Shown here: positions 27,265 to 35,959 of the stretch, piece by piece | Position numbering within the stretch: position 1 is the stretch's first letter | Layout: each line of letters opens with the position of its first letter | Source: an uncultured Flavobacteriaceae bacterium | GTDB lineage: Bacteria > Bacteroidota > Bacteroidia > Flavobacteriales > Flavobacteriaceae | Reading direction: 5' to 3' | Length of the DNA stretch: 64,000 bases | Assembly: GCA_905181835.1 (NCBI GenBank) | Contig: CAJIZF010000004.1 | Location: 496,001 to 560,000, forward strand | Position numbers and translations under genes: made by a program | The notes under the pieces: model-generated | Databases searched by the model: none | What the model saw: the letters and a program-made list of their open reading frames with translations, nothing else | Told to the model about the DNA's origin: nothing

Positions 27265-29760
27265 ATGAAAAAACTAGAAAGTTATATTAATGGTCAATGG
27301 TGTTTTGGTTCAGGCGAAGGAATTCCAATGAAAGATGCTGTTACGGGAGAGATTGTTGCGCTATCAGACACCTCAGGATTTAACTTTTCAGAGGTGCTCC
27401 ATTACGGTAGAGTTAAAGGGGAGGCTTTACGTAAAATGACATTCCAAGAACGTGGAAATATGCTAAAAAAGTTAGCATTTCATTTAATAAAAAAGAAACA
27501 GCATTTTTACGATCTTAGTTTTCGAACAGGAGCAACTAAAATTGATAGTTGGATAGATATTGAAGGGGGTTTTGGCAACTTATTTGCAAATGCTTCTCTA
27601 CGAAAGCTTTTCCCAAACCAGTCTTATCATGTAGAAGGAGATCCTATTGATTTGTCAAGAGGTGGACGTTTTATGGCCCATCACATTTTAGTTCCTAAAA
27701 GAGGGGTTGCCATTCATATAAATGCTTTTAATTTTCCTGTTTGGGGTATGCTAGAGAAGTGTGCAGTAAACTGGATGGCAGGAGTACCTGCAGTGGTAAA
27801 ACCTGCAACCAATACTTCCTTTTTAACAGAAGCAGTAGTCAGAGAAATAATAGCCTCCAATATACTTCCCGAAGGTTCTCTTCAATTAATTTCAGGTTCT
27901 GCCAGAACAATTTTAGACGCTATTGAGTCGCAGGATGTAGTTACTTTTACAGGTTCTGCTGATACGGGTAGAATGCTAAAAGCACATCCAAGAGTTATCA
28001 ATGAATCGGTTCCTTTTAATATGGAAGCAGATTCATTAAATTCTTGTGTTCTAGGCGAAGATGCTGTTCCCGGCACTCCTGAATTTGATATTTTTATAAA
28101 AGAAGTTCGAAAAGAAATGACGGTAAAATGCGGTCAAAAATGTACTGCTATTCGTAGAATTATTGTTCCTGAAAAATTGATGGAAGATGTTCAAATAGCA
28201 CTTGGGCAACAACTAGAAAAAGTAACTATTGGTGATCCAAGACTTAAAGAGGTTAGGATGGGAGCTTTGGTTAGTAAAGATCAAGTTCAAGAAGTAAAAG
28301 AACGAGTTGGAGAGCTAAGAAAAACAGCTCAATTGGTTTATGGAAATTTAGAGGAGGTAACCACTTTAGGAGCAAGTGCCAAGGATGGTGCTTTTTTAGC
28401 TCCAATTTTATTAAGAGAAGATCAACCATTCAAAAATACCGCCATACACGAAATTGAAGCTTTTGGTCCTGTAAGTACTTTAATGCCTTACAAAACTTTA
28501 GATGAAGCTATTCGCCTAGCTCACCTAGGAAAAGGATCTTTAGTATCCTCTATCATCACAAATAATGATTTGACAGCAAAGGAATATGTAGTAGAAGCTG
28601 CTACACATCATGGAAGAATATTGGTTTTAAATCGCGAAAATGCAAAAGAGAGTACGGGTCATGGCTCACCGCTACCTACGCTAGTTCATGGAGGTCCAGG
28701 AAGAGCAGGAGGCGGTGAAGAAATGGGAGGAATGAGAGGTGTAAAACATTATTTACAACGATGCGCTATTCAGGGCTCTCCAACAACATTGACAGAGGTA
28801 ACGGGGATTTATCAGCCAAAAGGGGCTTACAAAGAAATTGATCAACATCCATTTGCATATCATTGGGAAGATTTAGAGCCCGGAATGTCTCTTAAAACTC
28901 ATAAAAGAACTATAACAGACGGTGATATTGTCAATTTTGCTAATTTAACTTGGGATCATTTTTATGCGCATACTGATATCACATCTCTCGATGGAAGTAT
29001 TTTTGAAAAAAGGACAGCACATGGCTACTTTATATTAGCAGCAGCAGCGGGCTTATTCGTTTATCCAAATAAAGGTCCTGTAGCTGCAAATTACGGGCTG
29101 GAAGATTGTCGCTTTTTAAGACCTATCTATCATAATGATACGGTTTATGTTCGATTAACATGCAAACAGAAAATAGATCGGGATTCAAGAGGGAAAGAAC
29201 ATCCTAGTGGTATCGTAAAATGGTATGTAGAAGTTTTTGATCTGGAAGACGAACTAGTAGCGATTGCAACAATTTTGACCATGGTTCAAAAAAAACAAGA
29301 CGTTTTTACTGAAATCACAACTGATAATATAGAAATGTATTTATCAAAATTAGATGAAAATTCGAATCCTTCTTGGGGAATAATGACCCCTCAACATATG
29401 ATTGAACACTTGGAACATAACTATCGAATTGCATCTTCTGAAATTCAAGATTTTACAATTTCAACTCCTGAAAAACATATTGAAAAAGTGCAAGAGACTT
29501 TATATAATTATAAACCAATGCCTGTTGGCTATGATTTTCCTCTTTATAAAAAAGGACAACTAGAAGTATTGAAACATGAAAATCTAGCTACAGCAAAATT
29601 AAAATTATTAGAAGCAAGAGATGCGTATTTAGAGTTCTACAAAGAAAATCCAAAAGCTATCGTTAAAAATGTTGTTTTTGGTCATTTAGAGAAATACGAG
29701 TGGTATCTATTAGATCGAAAACATTTAAATCATCATTTTAAACAATTTGGATTATTATAA
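27265..29760 (+). CDS. paaZ: bifunctional oxepin-CoA hydrolase / aldehyde dehydrogenase PaaZ with extra C-terminal domain
   Basis: 831 residues. The N-terminal aldehyde dehydrogenase (1-520) has NAFNFPVWGMLEKCAVNW, catalytic Glu in NMEADS and catalytic Cys in VKCGQKCTAIRR. The MaoC-type hydratase (about 530-675) has TDGDIVNFANLTWDHFYAH with the Asp/His pair and RTAHGYFILAAA. Together they open the oxepin ring and oxidise the aldehyde. Residues ~680-831 are an additional helical domain (SWGIMTPQHMIEHLEHNY, ending KHLNHHFKQFG) resembling DUF1569/DinB-like proteins. E. coli PaaZ, near 680 residues, lacks it. Confidence 0.94.
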   Translation: MKKLESYINGQWCFGSGEGIPMKDAVTGEIVALSDTSGFNFSEVLHYGRVKGEALRKMTFQERGNMLKKLAFHLIKKKQHFYDLSFRTGATKIDSWIDIEGGFGNLFANASLRKLFPNQSYHVEGDPIDLSRGGRFMAHHILVPKRGVAIHINAFNFPVWGMLEKCAVNWMAGVPAVVKPATNTSFLTEAVVREIIASNILPEGSLQLISGSARTILDAIESQDVVTFTGSADTGRMLKAHPRVINESVPFNMEADSLNSCVLGEDAVPGTPEFDIFIKEVRKEMTVKCGQKCTAIRRIIVPEKLMEDVQIALGQQLEKVTIGDPRLKEVRMGALVSKDQVQEVKERVGELRKTAQLVYGNLEEVTTLGASAKDGAFLAPILLREDQPFKNTAIHEIEAFGPVSTLMPYKTLDEAIRLAHLGKGSLVSSIITNNDLTAKEYVVEAATHHGRILVLNRENAKESTGHGSPLPTLVHGGPGRAGGGEEMGGMRGVKHYLQRCAIQGSPTTLTEVTGIYQPKGAYKEIDQHPFAYHWEDLEPGMSLKTHKRTITDGDIVNFANLTWDHFYAHTDITSLDGSIFEKRTAHGYFILAAAAGLFVYPNKGPVAANYGLEDCRFLRPIYHNDTVYVRLTCKQKIDRDSRGKEHPSGIVKWYVEVFDLEDELVAIATILTMVQKKQDVFTEITTDNIEMYLSKLDENSNPSWGIMTPQHMIEHLEHNYRIASSEIQDFTISTPEKHIEKVQETLYNYKPMPVGYDFPLYKKGQLEVLKHENLATAKLKLLEARDAYLEFYKENPKAIVKNVVFGHLEKYEWYLLDRKHLNHHFKQFGLL

Positions 29761-29761
29761 T

Positions 29762-30511
29762 ATGGAAGCATACGTTCACAACACAATCAATAAAGGTATT
29801 GCTACGATTGAGTTTTTTCATCCAACTCACAATAGCTTACCTGAAAAAATACTTACAAAACTCGCCAATACAATCAAGGAAGCGGGACAGGACAACACCA
29901 TTAAAGTTATTATTTTAAAAAGTGGAGGTCACCGTACTTTTTGTGCTGGAGCAAGTTTTGAGGAATTAACTGCAATCAACGATTCGGTTGCTGGAAAAGC
30001 TTTCTTTTCTGGTTTTGCAAACCTAATTAATGAAATGCGCAAATGCCCTAAATTTATTATTGGAAGAATTCAAGGAAAAACGGTAGGAGGTGGTGTTGGA
30101 ATTGCCGCAGCTACAGATTACTGTATGGCTACAAAATTTGCAGCCATTAAGTTGAGCGAATTAAATGTTGGAATTGGCCCTTTTGTAGTTGGACCAGCAG
30201 TCCAGCGAAAAATTGGTCTGAGTGCTATGTCACAAATAGCAATGGATGCAAATTCTTTTTACAGTGCTGAATGGGCAAAACAAAAAGGACTCTTTTCTCA
30301 AGTATTCGAAACTGCAGACGAATTAGATGCAGCTATTTTAACTTTTGCAACAAACTTATGTACTTACAATCCTGAAGCTATGATGGAAATGAAAAAAGTA
30401 TTTTGGGTGGGTACCGAAAACTGGGATCGTTTGTTAGCAGAACGAGCTTCGATAAGTGGACGTCTAGTTTTATCTGAATTTACAAAAGAGACCTTAAAGA
30501 AATTTAAATAA
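29762..30511 (+). CDS. paaF: enoyl-CoA hydratase/isomerase family protein, PaaF-like
   Basis: 249-residue crotonase-fold protein, most likely the 2,3-dehydroadipyl-CoA hydratase of the pathway. The oxyanion-hole segments are RTFCAGASFEEL and GKTVGGGVGIAAATDYC, and a catalytic-type Glu is kept in LSELNVGIGPF. The second Glu region of classic hydratases (GxGGT) is replaced by VVGPAVQRKIG, so the assignment rests partly on context. I chose the ATG at 29762, 1 bp after the paaZ stop, over an in-frame start at 29747. Confidence 0.82.
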   Translation: MEAYVHNTINKGIATIEFFHPTHNSLPEKILTKLANTIKEAGQDNTIKVIILKSGGHRTFCAGASFEELTAINDSVAGKAFFSGFANLINEMRKCPKFIIGRIQGKTVGGGVGIAAATDYCMATKFAAIKLSELNVGIGPFVVGPAVQRKIGLSAMSQIAMDANSFYSAEWAKQKGLFSQVFETADELDAAILTFATNLCTYNPEAMMEMKKVFWVGTENWDRLLAERASISGRLVLSEFTKETLKKFK

Positions 30512-31111
30512 ATGTTTTACAGTTTTAAAGGACATATTCCAGTAGTTCACGAAAGCAGCTTTGTTCATCCTCTTGCAGCTGTTACAGGTAATGTTGTAAT
30601 AGGCAAAAACTGTTATGTAGGGCCTGGAGCCGCAATCCGTGGTGATTGGGGCGAAATTATTTTAGAGGATGGAGTTAATGTTCAAGAAAATTGTACCATA
30701 CATATGTTTCCTGGAAAAACAATTTTTTTAAAAGAAGGTTCACATGTAGGTCATGGTGCCATTATCCATGGAGCTAACTTAGGTCGTAATTGTCTTATAG
30801 GTATGAATAGTGTCATTATGGACGATGCCGTTATCGGAGACCAATCAATTGTTGGAGCGATGACCTTTGTAAAAGCAGCATCGGTTTTTCCTAATCGAAG
30901 TTTAATAGTAGGAAATCCAGCCAAAGTTTTAAAAGAAGTTTCTGATGAGATGTTAAATTGGAAAACTGCAGGAACTAAATTATATCAACAATTACCTGCC
31001 GATTGCTACGAAAGTTTGAAAGAAGTGGAACCGCTTCGAGAACTTCCAAGAAACAGGCCTAAGCAAGAAGATTTTTACAAAACATTTAGGGAAATAAAAA
31101 ATAAGAAATAA
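30512..31111 (+). CDS. paaY: PaaY-like hexapeptide-repeat thioesterase/carbonic anhydrase-fold protein
   Basis: 199 residues forming a left-handed beta helix of hexapeptide repeats (VIGKNCYVGPGAAIRGDWG, then LGRNCLIGMNSVIMDDAVIG). The gamma-carbonic-anhydrase-type metal histidines are seen in ENCTIHMF, GSHVGHGAIIHGA. PaaY proteins are known as thioesterases that relieve toxic CoA adducts of the pathway. The start codon directly follows the paaF stop (no spacer). Confidence 0.9.
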   Translation: MFYSFKGHIPVVHESSFVHPLAAVTGNVVIGKNCYVGPGAAIRGDWGEIILEDGVNVQENCTIHMFPGKTIFLKEGSHVGHGAIIHGANLGRNCLIGMNSVIMDDAVIGDQSIVGAMTFVKAASVFPNRSLIVGNPAKVLKEVSDEMLNWKTAGTKLYQQLPADCYESLKEVEPLRELPRNRPKQEDFYKTFREIKNKK

Positions 31112-31126
31112 GAAAGACAATAATCA

Positions 31127-32410
31127 ATGTCCGAATATAAATTTAAAATGCCAAAACTTGGCGAGAGTATTACTGAAGCAGCCATTATTAAATGGTTTAA
31201 AAATGTTGGTGAAACAATTGAAGAAGATGAGGTGCTCTTAGAAGTAGCTACCGATAAAGTAGACTCTGAGGTTCCATCATTGGTAACAGGTACAATTACA
31301 AAATTACTATACCAGCAGAACGATGTTATAAAAATTGGAGAAACGATTGCACTCATAGAAACAGATAGTCAAATAAAAACTATCAAAAAACAGCAGCTTC
31401 CAAAAAAAGAAACTCCTAAAAGTTCAAAGTCAAGCTCTTTAAATCCATATACAAAAACCCAATCAGTTGAATTTGAGGTTGCGAATCCAAATTTACATTT
31501 TTCACCATTAGTAGTTAGTGTAGCGAAGGAATATCATATTAGTTTTGAAGAATTAGCACGAATCCCTGTTTCTGGTAATGAAGGGCGTTTACGTAAAAGT
31601 GACCTCATGAATTATATAGAAGCAGATCGACCTTTTAAATATGCGCAGCCAAAAGAATCAGAAAATAAATTTAAAGTTCCTGATTTAAAATTTGATAAAG
31701 GAAAAGGGAAGCTTGTTGAGATGGATCGTATGCGACAAATGATCGCAGATCGAATGGTTTTTAGCAAACATACGTCTCCTCACGTTACTGCTTATGTGGA
31801 GGCAGATTTAACGGAGATGGTAAACTGGAGAAATCATGTTAAAAGTAATTTTTTAGAAAAATATCAAGAAAAGTTAACTTTTACTCCCCTATTTGTGGAA
31901 GCTGTTGCTAGCGCACTCCTTGATTTTCCGATGATCAACTCGAGCTTAGATGGTAAAAATATTATTGTAAAAGAAGAAATTAATATAGGAATGGCAACCG
32001 CCTTACCCTCTGGTAATTTAATTGTTCCAGTTGTTAAGAATGCCGATAAAAAAAATTTAAAGGAGCTTGCAGTATCCATCAATTCATTATCACTAAAAGC
32101 CAGAAAAAATAAATTAAAAGCAGATGATACGAGTGGTAGTACTTTCACTATTTCGAATGTTGGAACCTTTGGCTCTGTAATGGGAACTCCTATAATTAAC
32201 CAACCAGAGGCTGCAATACTTGCTACTGGAATCATTAAAAAAAGAGCGGAGGTAATAGAAAGGCCTGAGGGCGACTCTATTGAGATTAGACAGATGATGT
32301 ACTTGTCATTATCTTTTGATCATCGGATTGTAGATGGATTTTTAGCGGGCTCTTTTTTAAGAAGAATAGCTGATAATTTAGAGAATTTTGATAGTAACAG
32401 AAAAATATAA
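31127..32410 (+). CDS. 2-oxoacid dehydrogenase E2 (dihydrolipoamide acyltransferase)
   Basis: 427 residues in the standard order. Residues 1-77 are a lipoyl domain with the lipoylated Lys in EVATDKVDSEVPS. About 125-165 is the E3/E1-binding domain (SPLVVSVAKEYHISFEEL, IPVSGNEGRLRKSDLMNYI). About 190-427 is the acyltransferase core with FTISNVGTFGSV and the catalytic SFDHRIVDG. It resembles branched-chain E2. It sits 15 bp after paaY and in one unit with an aminotransferase and a fused E1, but no E3 gene is present. Confidence 0.9.
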   Translation: MSEYKFKMPKLGESITEAAIIKWFKNVGETIEEDEVLLEVATDKVDSEVPSLVTGTITKLLYQQNDVIKIGETIALIETDSQIKTIKKQQLPKKETPKSSKSSSLNPYTKTQSVEFEVANPNLHFSPLVVSVAKEYHISFEELARIPVSGNEGRLRKSDLMNYIEADRPFKYAQPKESENKFKVPDLKFDKGKGKLVEMDRMRQMIADRMVFSKHTSPHVTAYVEADLTEMVNWRNHVKSNFLEKYQEKLTFTPLFVEAVASALLDFPMINSSLDGKNIIVKEEINIGMATALPSGNLIVPVVKNADKKNLKELAVSINSLSLKARKNKLKADDTSGSTFTISNVGTFGSVMGTPIINQPEAAILATGIIKKRAEVIERPEGDSIEIRQMMYLSLSFDHRIVDGFLAGSFLRRIADNLENFDSNRKI

Positions 32411-32444
32411 CCTACCATCTTTTAAAAAAGATAATAAATAAAAA

Positions 32445-33497
32445 ATGATAAAAATAAAAATCACCAAAACTGAAAATTCAAAATTAAATGAATTGGATTT
32501 TGATCATATTCCACTAGGCAAAATTTTCACCGATCACATGTTTATTTGTGATTATGAAAATGGGTCTTGGAACCATCCTCGTATAGTACCCATGCAAACC
32601 ATTGCTACACATCCTGCAACCATGGCTTTGCATTATGGTCAGGCAATTTTTGAGGGGATGAAAGCCACTTTAAATGCAGCTGGAGTTCCTTTGTTATTTA
32701 GGCCTTCTAAAAATGCAGCTAGATTAAATTCCAGTGCAGTCCGGATGGGAATGCCTGAGCTTCCTGAAGAATTTTTTTTGGAAGGGTTAAAACAATTGGT
32801 GAATTTAGATAAGGACTGGATTCCAAAGAAAAAAGGAAGTGCCATGTACTTGCGGCCATTTATGTATGCAGATGAACATTTTATAGGAATGCGTGCAGCA
32901 ACAAGTTATAAGTTTATTATTATCTGTTCTCCTGCAGGGCCCTATTTCAGTGAGCGAATAAAACTTTTTGCAGAAAAAAAGTTTATTAGAGCTGCTCATG
33001 GCGGAACAGGGGAGGCGAAAGCAGCGGGCAATTATGCAGCAGCAATATTACCCACAGAAAAAGCAAAATCGAAAGGTTACAATCAAGTGTTATGGCTAGA
33101 CGCAGCCGAACATAAGTATATTGAAGAAGTAGGAACGATGAATATTTTCTTTAAAATTAATGATCAAATTATTACTCCAAAAAGAGATGGATCTATTTTA
33201 GATGGTATTACTCGGATGAGTGTGATTGATTTATTAAGACATAAAGGATTTGAAGTAATAGAACGACCTATTTCACTGGAAGAAATCAGAGCGGCTTCTC
33301 GTAATGGAAGTTTAGAAGAGGCTTTTGGAACAGGAACAGCAGTAGGAATAGCATACATTCAAGAAATTGGCACGGATGACGATGTTATTCATGTTTCTGA
33401 CGAAAGTCCAGTTGCAGAGGATATAAACCATACGCTCAATAAAATAAAAATTCAAGAAATAGCGGACCCTTTTGGCTGGATGATTCCAGTAGCTTAA
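32445..33497 (+). CDS. ilvE: branched-chain (possibly aromatic) amino acid aminotransferase
   Basis: 350-residue fold-type-IV PLP aminotransferase of the BCAT2-like group. PLP lysine in GGTGEAKAAGNYAAAI, with ALHYGQAIFEGMKA, YLRPFMYADEHFIG and EEVGTMNIFF, and the C-terminal GSLEEAFGTGTAVG. These enzymes move amino groups between branched-chain amino acids and 2-oxoglutarate, and some accept phenylalanine. It lies between E2 and E1 in the paa operon, which suggests it supplies a 2-oxoacid to that complex. Confidence 0.9.
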   Translation: MIKIKITKTENSKLNELDFDHIPLGKIFTDHMFICDYENGSWNHPRIVPMQTIATHPATMALHYGQAIFEGMKATLNAAGVPLLFRPSKNAARLNSSAVRMGMPELPEEFFLEGLKQLVNLDKDWIPKKKGSAMYLRPFMYADEHFIGMRAATSYKFIIICSPAGPYFSERIKLFAEKKFIRAAHGGTGEAKAAGNYAAAILPTEKAKSKGYNQVLWLDAAEHKYIEEVGTMNIFFKINDQIITPKRDGSILDGITRMSVIDLLRHKGFEVIERPISLEEIRAASRNGSLEEAFGTGTAVGIAYIQEIGTDDDVIHVSDESPVAEDINHTLNKIKIQEIADPFGWMIPVA

Positions 33498-33519
33498 TAG
33501 TTAAAAATAAAATTAAGAT

Positions 33520-35625
33520 TTGTTAAAGACCAAGAATTATAAAGAGATTTTAAAAAATGGGTTTACTAAACTCTGCACTGCAAAAGCAATGACAGAGGTG
33601 TTCGAATCGAATTTTAAAGTTGTTTCAAAATATGTCCACGCCACTTCTAGGGGTCATGAAGCCATTCAAATAGCTTTAGGAATGCAGTTGTTACCCCAGG
33701 ATTACGTGTTTCCATATTACAGAGACGACGCTATGTTACTTGCAATGGGCATGACTCCTTATGATTTAATGCTTCAGGTATTAGCAAAAAAAGAAGATCC
33801 TTTTTCTGGAGGTAGAACCTATTACAGTCACCCTAGTTTAAAGGACGATGACAAGCCAAAAATTCCGCATCAGAGTTCAGCAACTGGCATGCAAACCATC
33901 CCTGCCACTGGGCTTGCGATGGGTATGCAATATAAAGAACTGGTAGATTCAAAATCGAATAGCAATACATTTAATGCCTCTGACGAACCCCGACCGATTA
34001 CCGTTTGTTCACTTGGAGATGCCTCTGTTACCGAAGGTGAAATTTCAGAAGCATTTCAAATGGCTGGATTAAAACAACTTCCGATTTTGTATTTAGTTCA
34101 AGACAATGAATGGGATATTTCAGCAACAGCTCAAGAAACCAGAGCACAAAATGCCTATGAGTATGCAAAAGGGTTTAAGGGCTTAGAGGCGATCTCTATC
34201 GATGGTACTAATTTTGAAGAATCGTATGAAACCCTACAAAAGGTGATACACACGATTCGAACCGAACGCCGACCTATTTTAGTGCACGCTAAAGTTCCCT
34301 TATTAAATCACCATACTTCCGGTGTACGCATGGAATGGTATCGTGACGATTTGGAACAATCAAGACTACGAGATCCTTATCCAAAAATGAAACAGTTGTT
34401 GCTAAAAAATGATTTTTCTCCTAATGAAATAAAAATAATTGAGAAGACTACCTTAAGTTCTGTCCAGCAGGATTTAATAAAGGCACAAAATGCAAAGGAT
34501 CCAGACCCCAAAGATTTATTTACTCACGATTTTGCACCGACTCCAATTACCGAAGAAAAGGGTGAAAGAACCCCTAAAAATGCAGAGAAAGTAGTTATGG
34601 TAGATTGTGCCTTATTTGCGATCGAGGAGTTAATGACTCAGCATAAGGAATGCTTGTTATATGGACAAGATGTTGGAGGCAGATTGGGAGGTGTTTTTAG
34701 AGAGGCCGCTACCTTAGCTCAAAAATTTGGAGACCATCGGGTATTTAATACGGCCATTCAAGAAGCCTTTATCGTAGGAAGTACTGTAGGAATGAGTGCT
34801 GTGGGTTTAAAACCAATTGTTGAAGTACAATTTGCCGATTACCTATGGCCAGGACTCAATCAATTATTTACAGAAGTTAGTAGGTCCTGTTATTTATCCA
34901 ACGGTAAATGGCCGGTTTCAATGATTTTAAGAGTGCCTATTGGAGCTTATGGAAGTGGAGGTCCTTATCATTCTTCCTCGATCGAAAGTGTAGTCTGTAA
35001 TATTAGAGGAATAAAAATTGCCTATCCTAGCAATGGAGCGGACTTAAAAGGATTGATGAAAGCTGCTTATTACGATCCAAATCCAGTAGTTATTTTAGAA
35101 CATAAGGGCCTTTACTGGAGTAAGGTTCCGGGAACCAAAGGAGCTACTTCGGTTGAGCCAGCAGCGGATTATATATTACCTTTCGGGAAAGCTTTGGTTT
35201 TGCAAGAAATTTGGAAACAAGAATCCAAAGAAACAATTTCTATTATTACCTACGGTATGGGGGTGCATTGGGCAATGAATGCTTCAAAAGAATTAGGATT
35301 ACAAGATCAAATTGAAGTGGTCGATTTAAGAACCTTACATCCTTTAGATTATGAAACTGTTTTTAACTCTGTTAAAAAATGTGGTAAATGCCTTATTGTC
35401 ACTGAAGAACCCTCCGAAAACAGCTTTTCAAGAGCCTTGCAAGGACGCATTCAAGAAGCATGTTTTAAAGAGTTAGATGCCCCCGTGATGCTTATTGGTA
35501 GTGAAAATATGCCTGCTATCCCACTAAATTCAATTCTTGAACAAACAATGATTCCATCCACTAAGAAGGTGAAGTTGAAGATTTTAACTAATCTTATTAA
35601 TAAGTTATCATTTAAAGTAGGGTAA
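33520..35625 (+). CDS. 2-oxoacid dehydrogenase E1, fused alpha and beta subunits
   Basis: 701 residues, starting at TTG. Residues ~1-340 are the E1 alpha part with the thiamine-diphosphate motif SLGDASVTEGEISEAF through LVQDNEWDIS, and YVFPYYRDDAMLLAMG. Residues ~360-701 are the E1 beta part (LLYGQDVGGRLGGVFREAA, EAFIVGSTVGMSAVGLKPI). The fused form is common in Bacteroidota and usually acts on branched-chain 2-oxoacids. Here it is the last gene of the paa operon, and phenylpyruvate is a plausible substrate (inference). Confidence 0.88.
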   Translation: MLKTKNYKEILKNGFTKLCTAKAMTEVFESNFKVVSKYVHATSRGHEAIQIALGMQLLPQDYVFPYYRDDAMLLAMGMTPYDLMLQVLAKKEDPFSGGRTYYSHPSLKDDDKPKIPHQSSATGMQTIPATGLAMGMQYKELVDSKSNSNTFNASDEPRPITVCSLGDASVTEGEISEAFQMAGLKQLPILYLVQDNEWDISATAQETRAQNAYEYAKGFKGLEAISIDGTNFEESYETLQKVIHTIRTERRPILVHAKVPLLNHHTSGVRMEWYRDDLEQSRLRDPYPKMKQLLLKNDFSPNEIKIIEKTTLSSVQQDLIKAQNAKDPDPKDLFTHDFAPTPITEEKGERTPKNAEKVVMVDCALFAIEELMTQHKECLLYGQDVGGRLGGVFREAATLAQKFGDHRVFNTAIQEAFIVGSTVGMSAVGLKPIVEVQFADYLWPGLNQLFTEVSRSCYLSNGKWPVSMILRVPIGAYGSGGPYHSSSIESVVCNIRGIKIAYPSNGADLKGLMKAAYYDPNPVVILEHKGLYWSKVPGTKGATSVEPAADYILPFGKALVLQEIWKQESKETISIITYGMGVHWAMNASKELGLQDQIEVVDLRTLHPLDYETVFNSVKKCGKCLIVTEEPSENSFSRALQGRIQEACFKELDAPVMLIGSENMPAIPLNSILEQTMIPSTKKVKLKILTNLINKLSFKVG

Positions 35626-35959
35626 TTGATAATAAGCTTGTTTTACAGACGGAATAAGCATTTTTTAAATTTTTCTAAAAAGTCAATCTACCAACCATAA
35701 TATTTTTTGTTATGTAACAAATGTTACTAAATAAAAGCTAAAAAGTTTTATTTTGAAATTTTAATAAAAATAAATAATGTATCAAAAATGTATCAAAAAT
35801 GTGATTTTAAATCTTATTTTTGTAAAAAAAAATAGAATTAAAAATTAAATATTAAAATTAAATATTGATTGTTTTATTTATAATCATTTATTATTATTTT
35901 TGTTATACTCAACCAAATTATTAAAATAAGCGTAACGCTTGAATCATAAATTAATACAC
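35626..35959. other. 334-bp non-coding region upstream of the giant HYR gene
   Basis: Very AT-rich and without a gene. It holds a perfect 14-bp palindrome (TTGTTATGTAACAA, 35707-35720), a tandem pair of ATGTATCAAAA (35778-35799), a TATTTTTG box (35895-35902) and a second dyad AAGCGT-A-ACGCTT (35928-35940) in the presumed leader. No clear terminator for the paa operon is seen. Confidence 0.6.
35895..35902 (+). promoter_or_regulatory. -7 box of the giant HYR gene promoter
   Basis: TATTTTTG, a perfect TAnnTTTG, 57 bp upstream of the ATG at 35960. A TTG at 35869-35871 is 23 bp away, a little longer than the usual spacing. Confidence 0.5.

Noticed and set aside
35778-35799. Tandem ATGTATCAAAA as a regulatory iteron
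   Set aside because: Only two copies in low-complexity AT-rich DNA; it may be chance or slippage.
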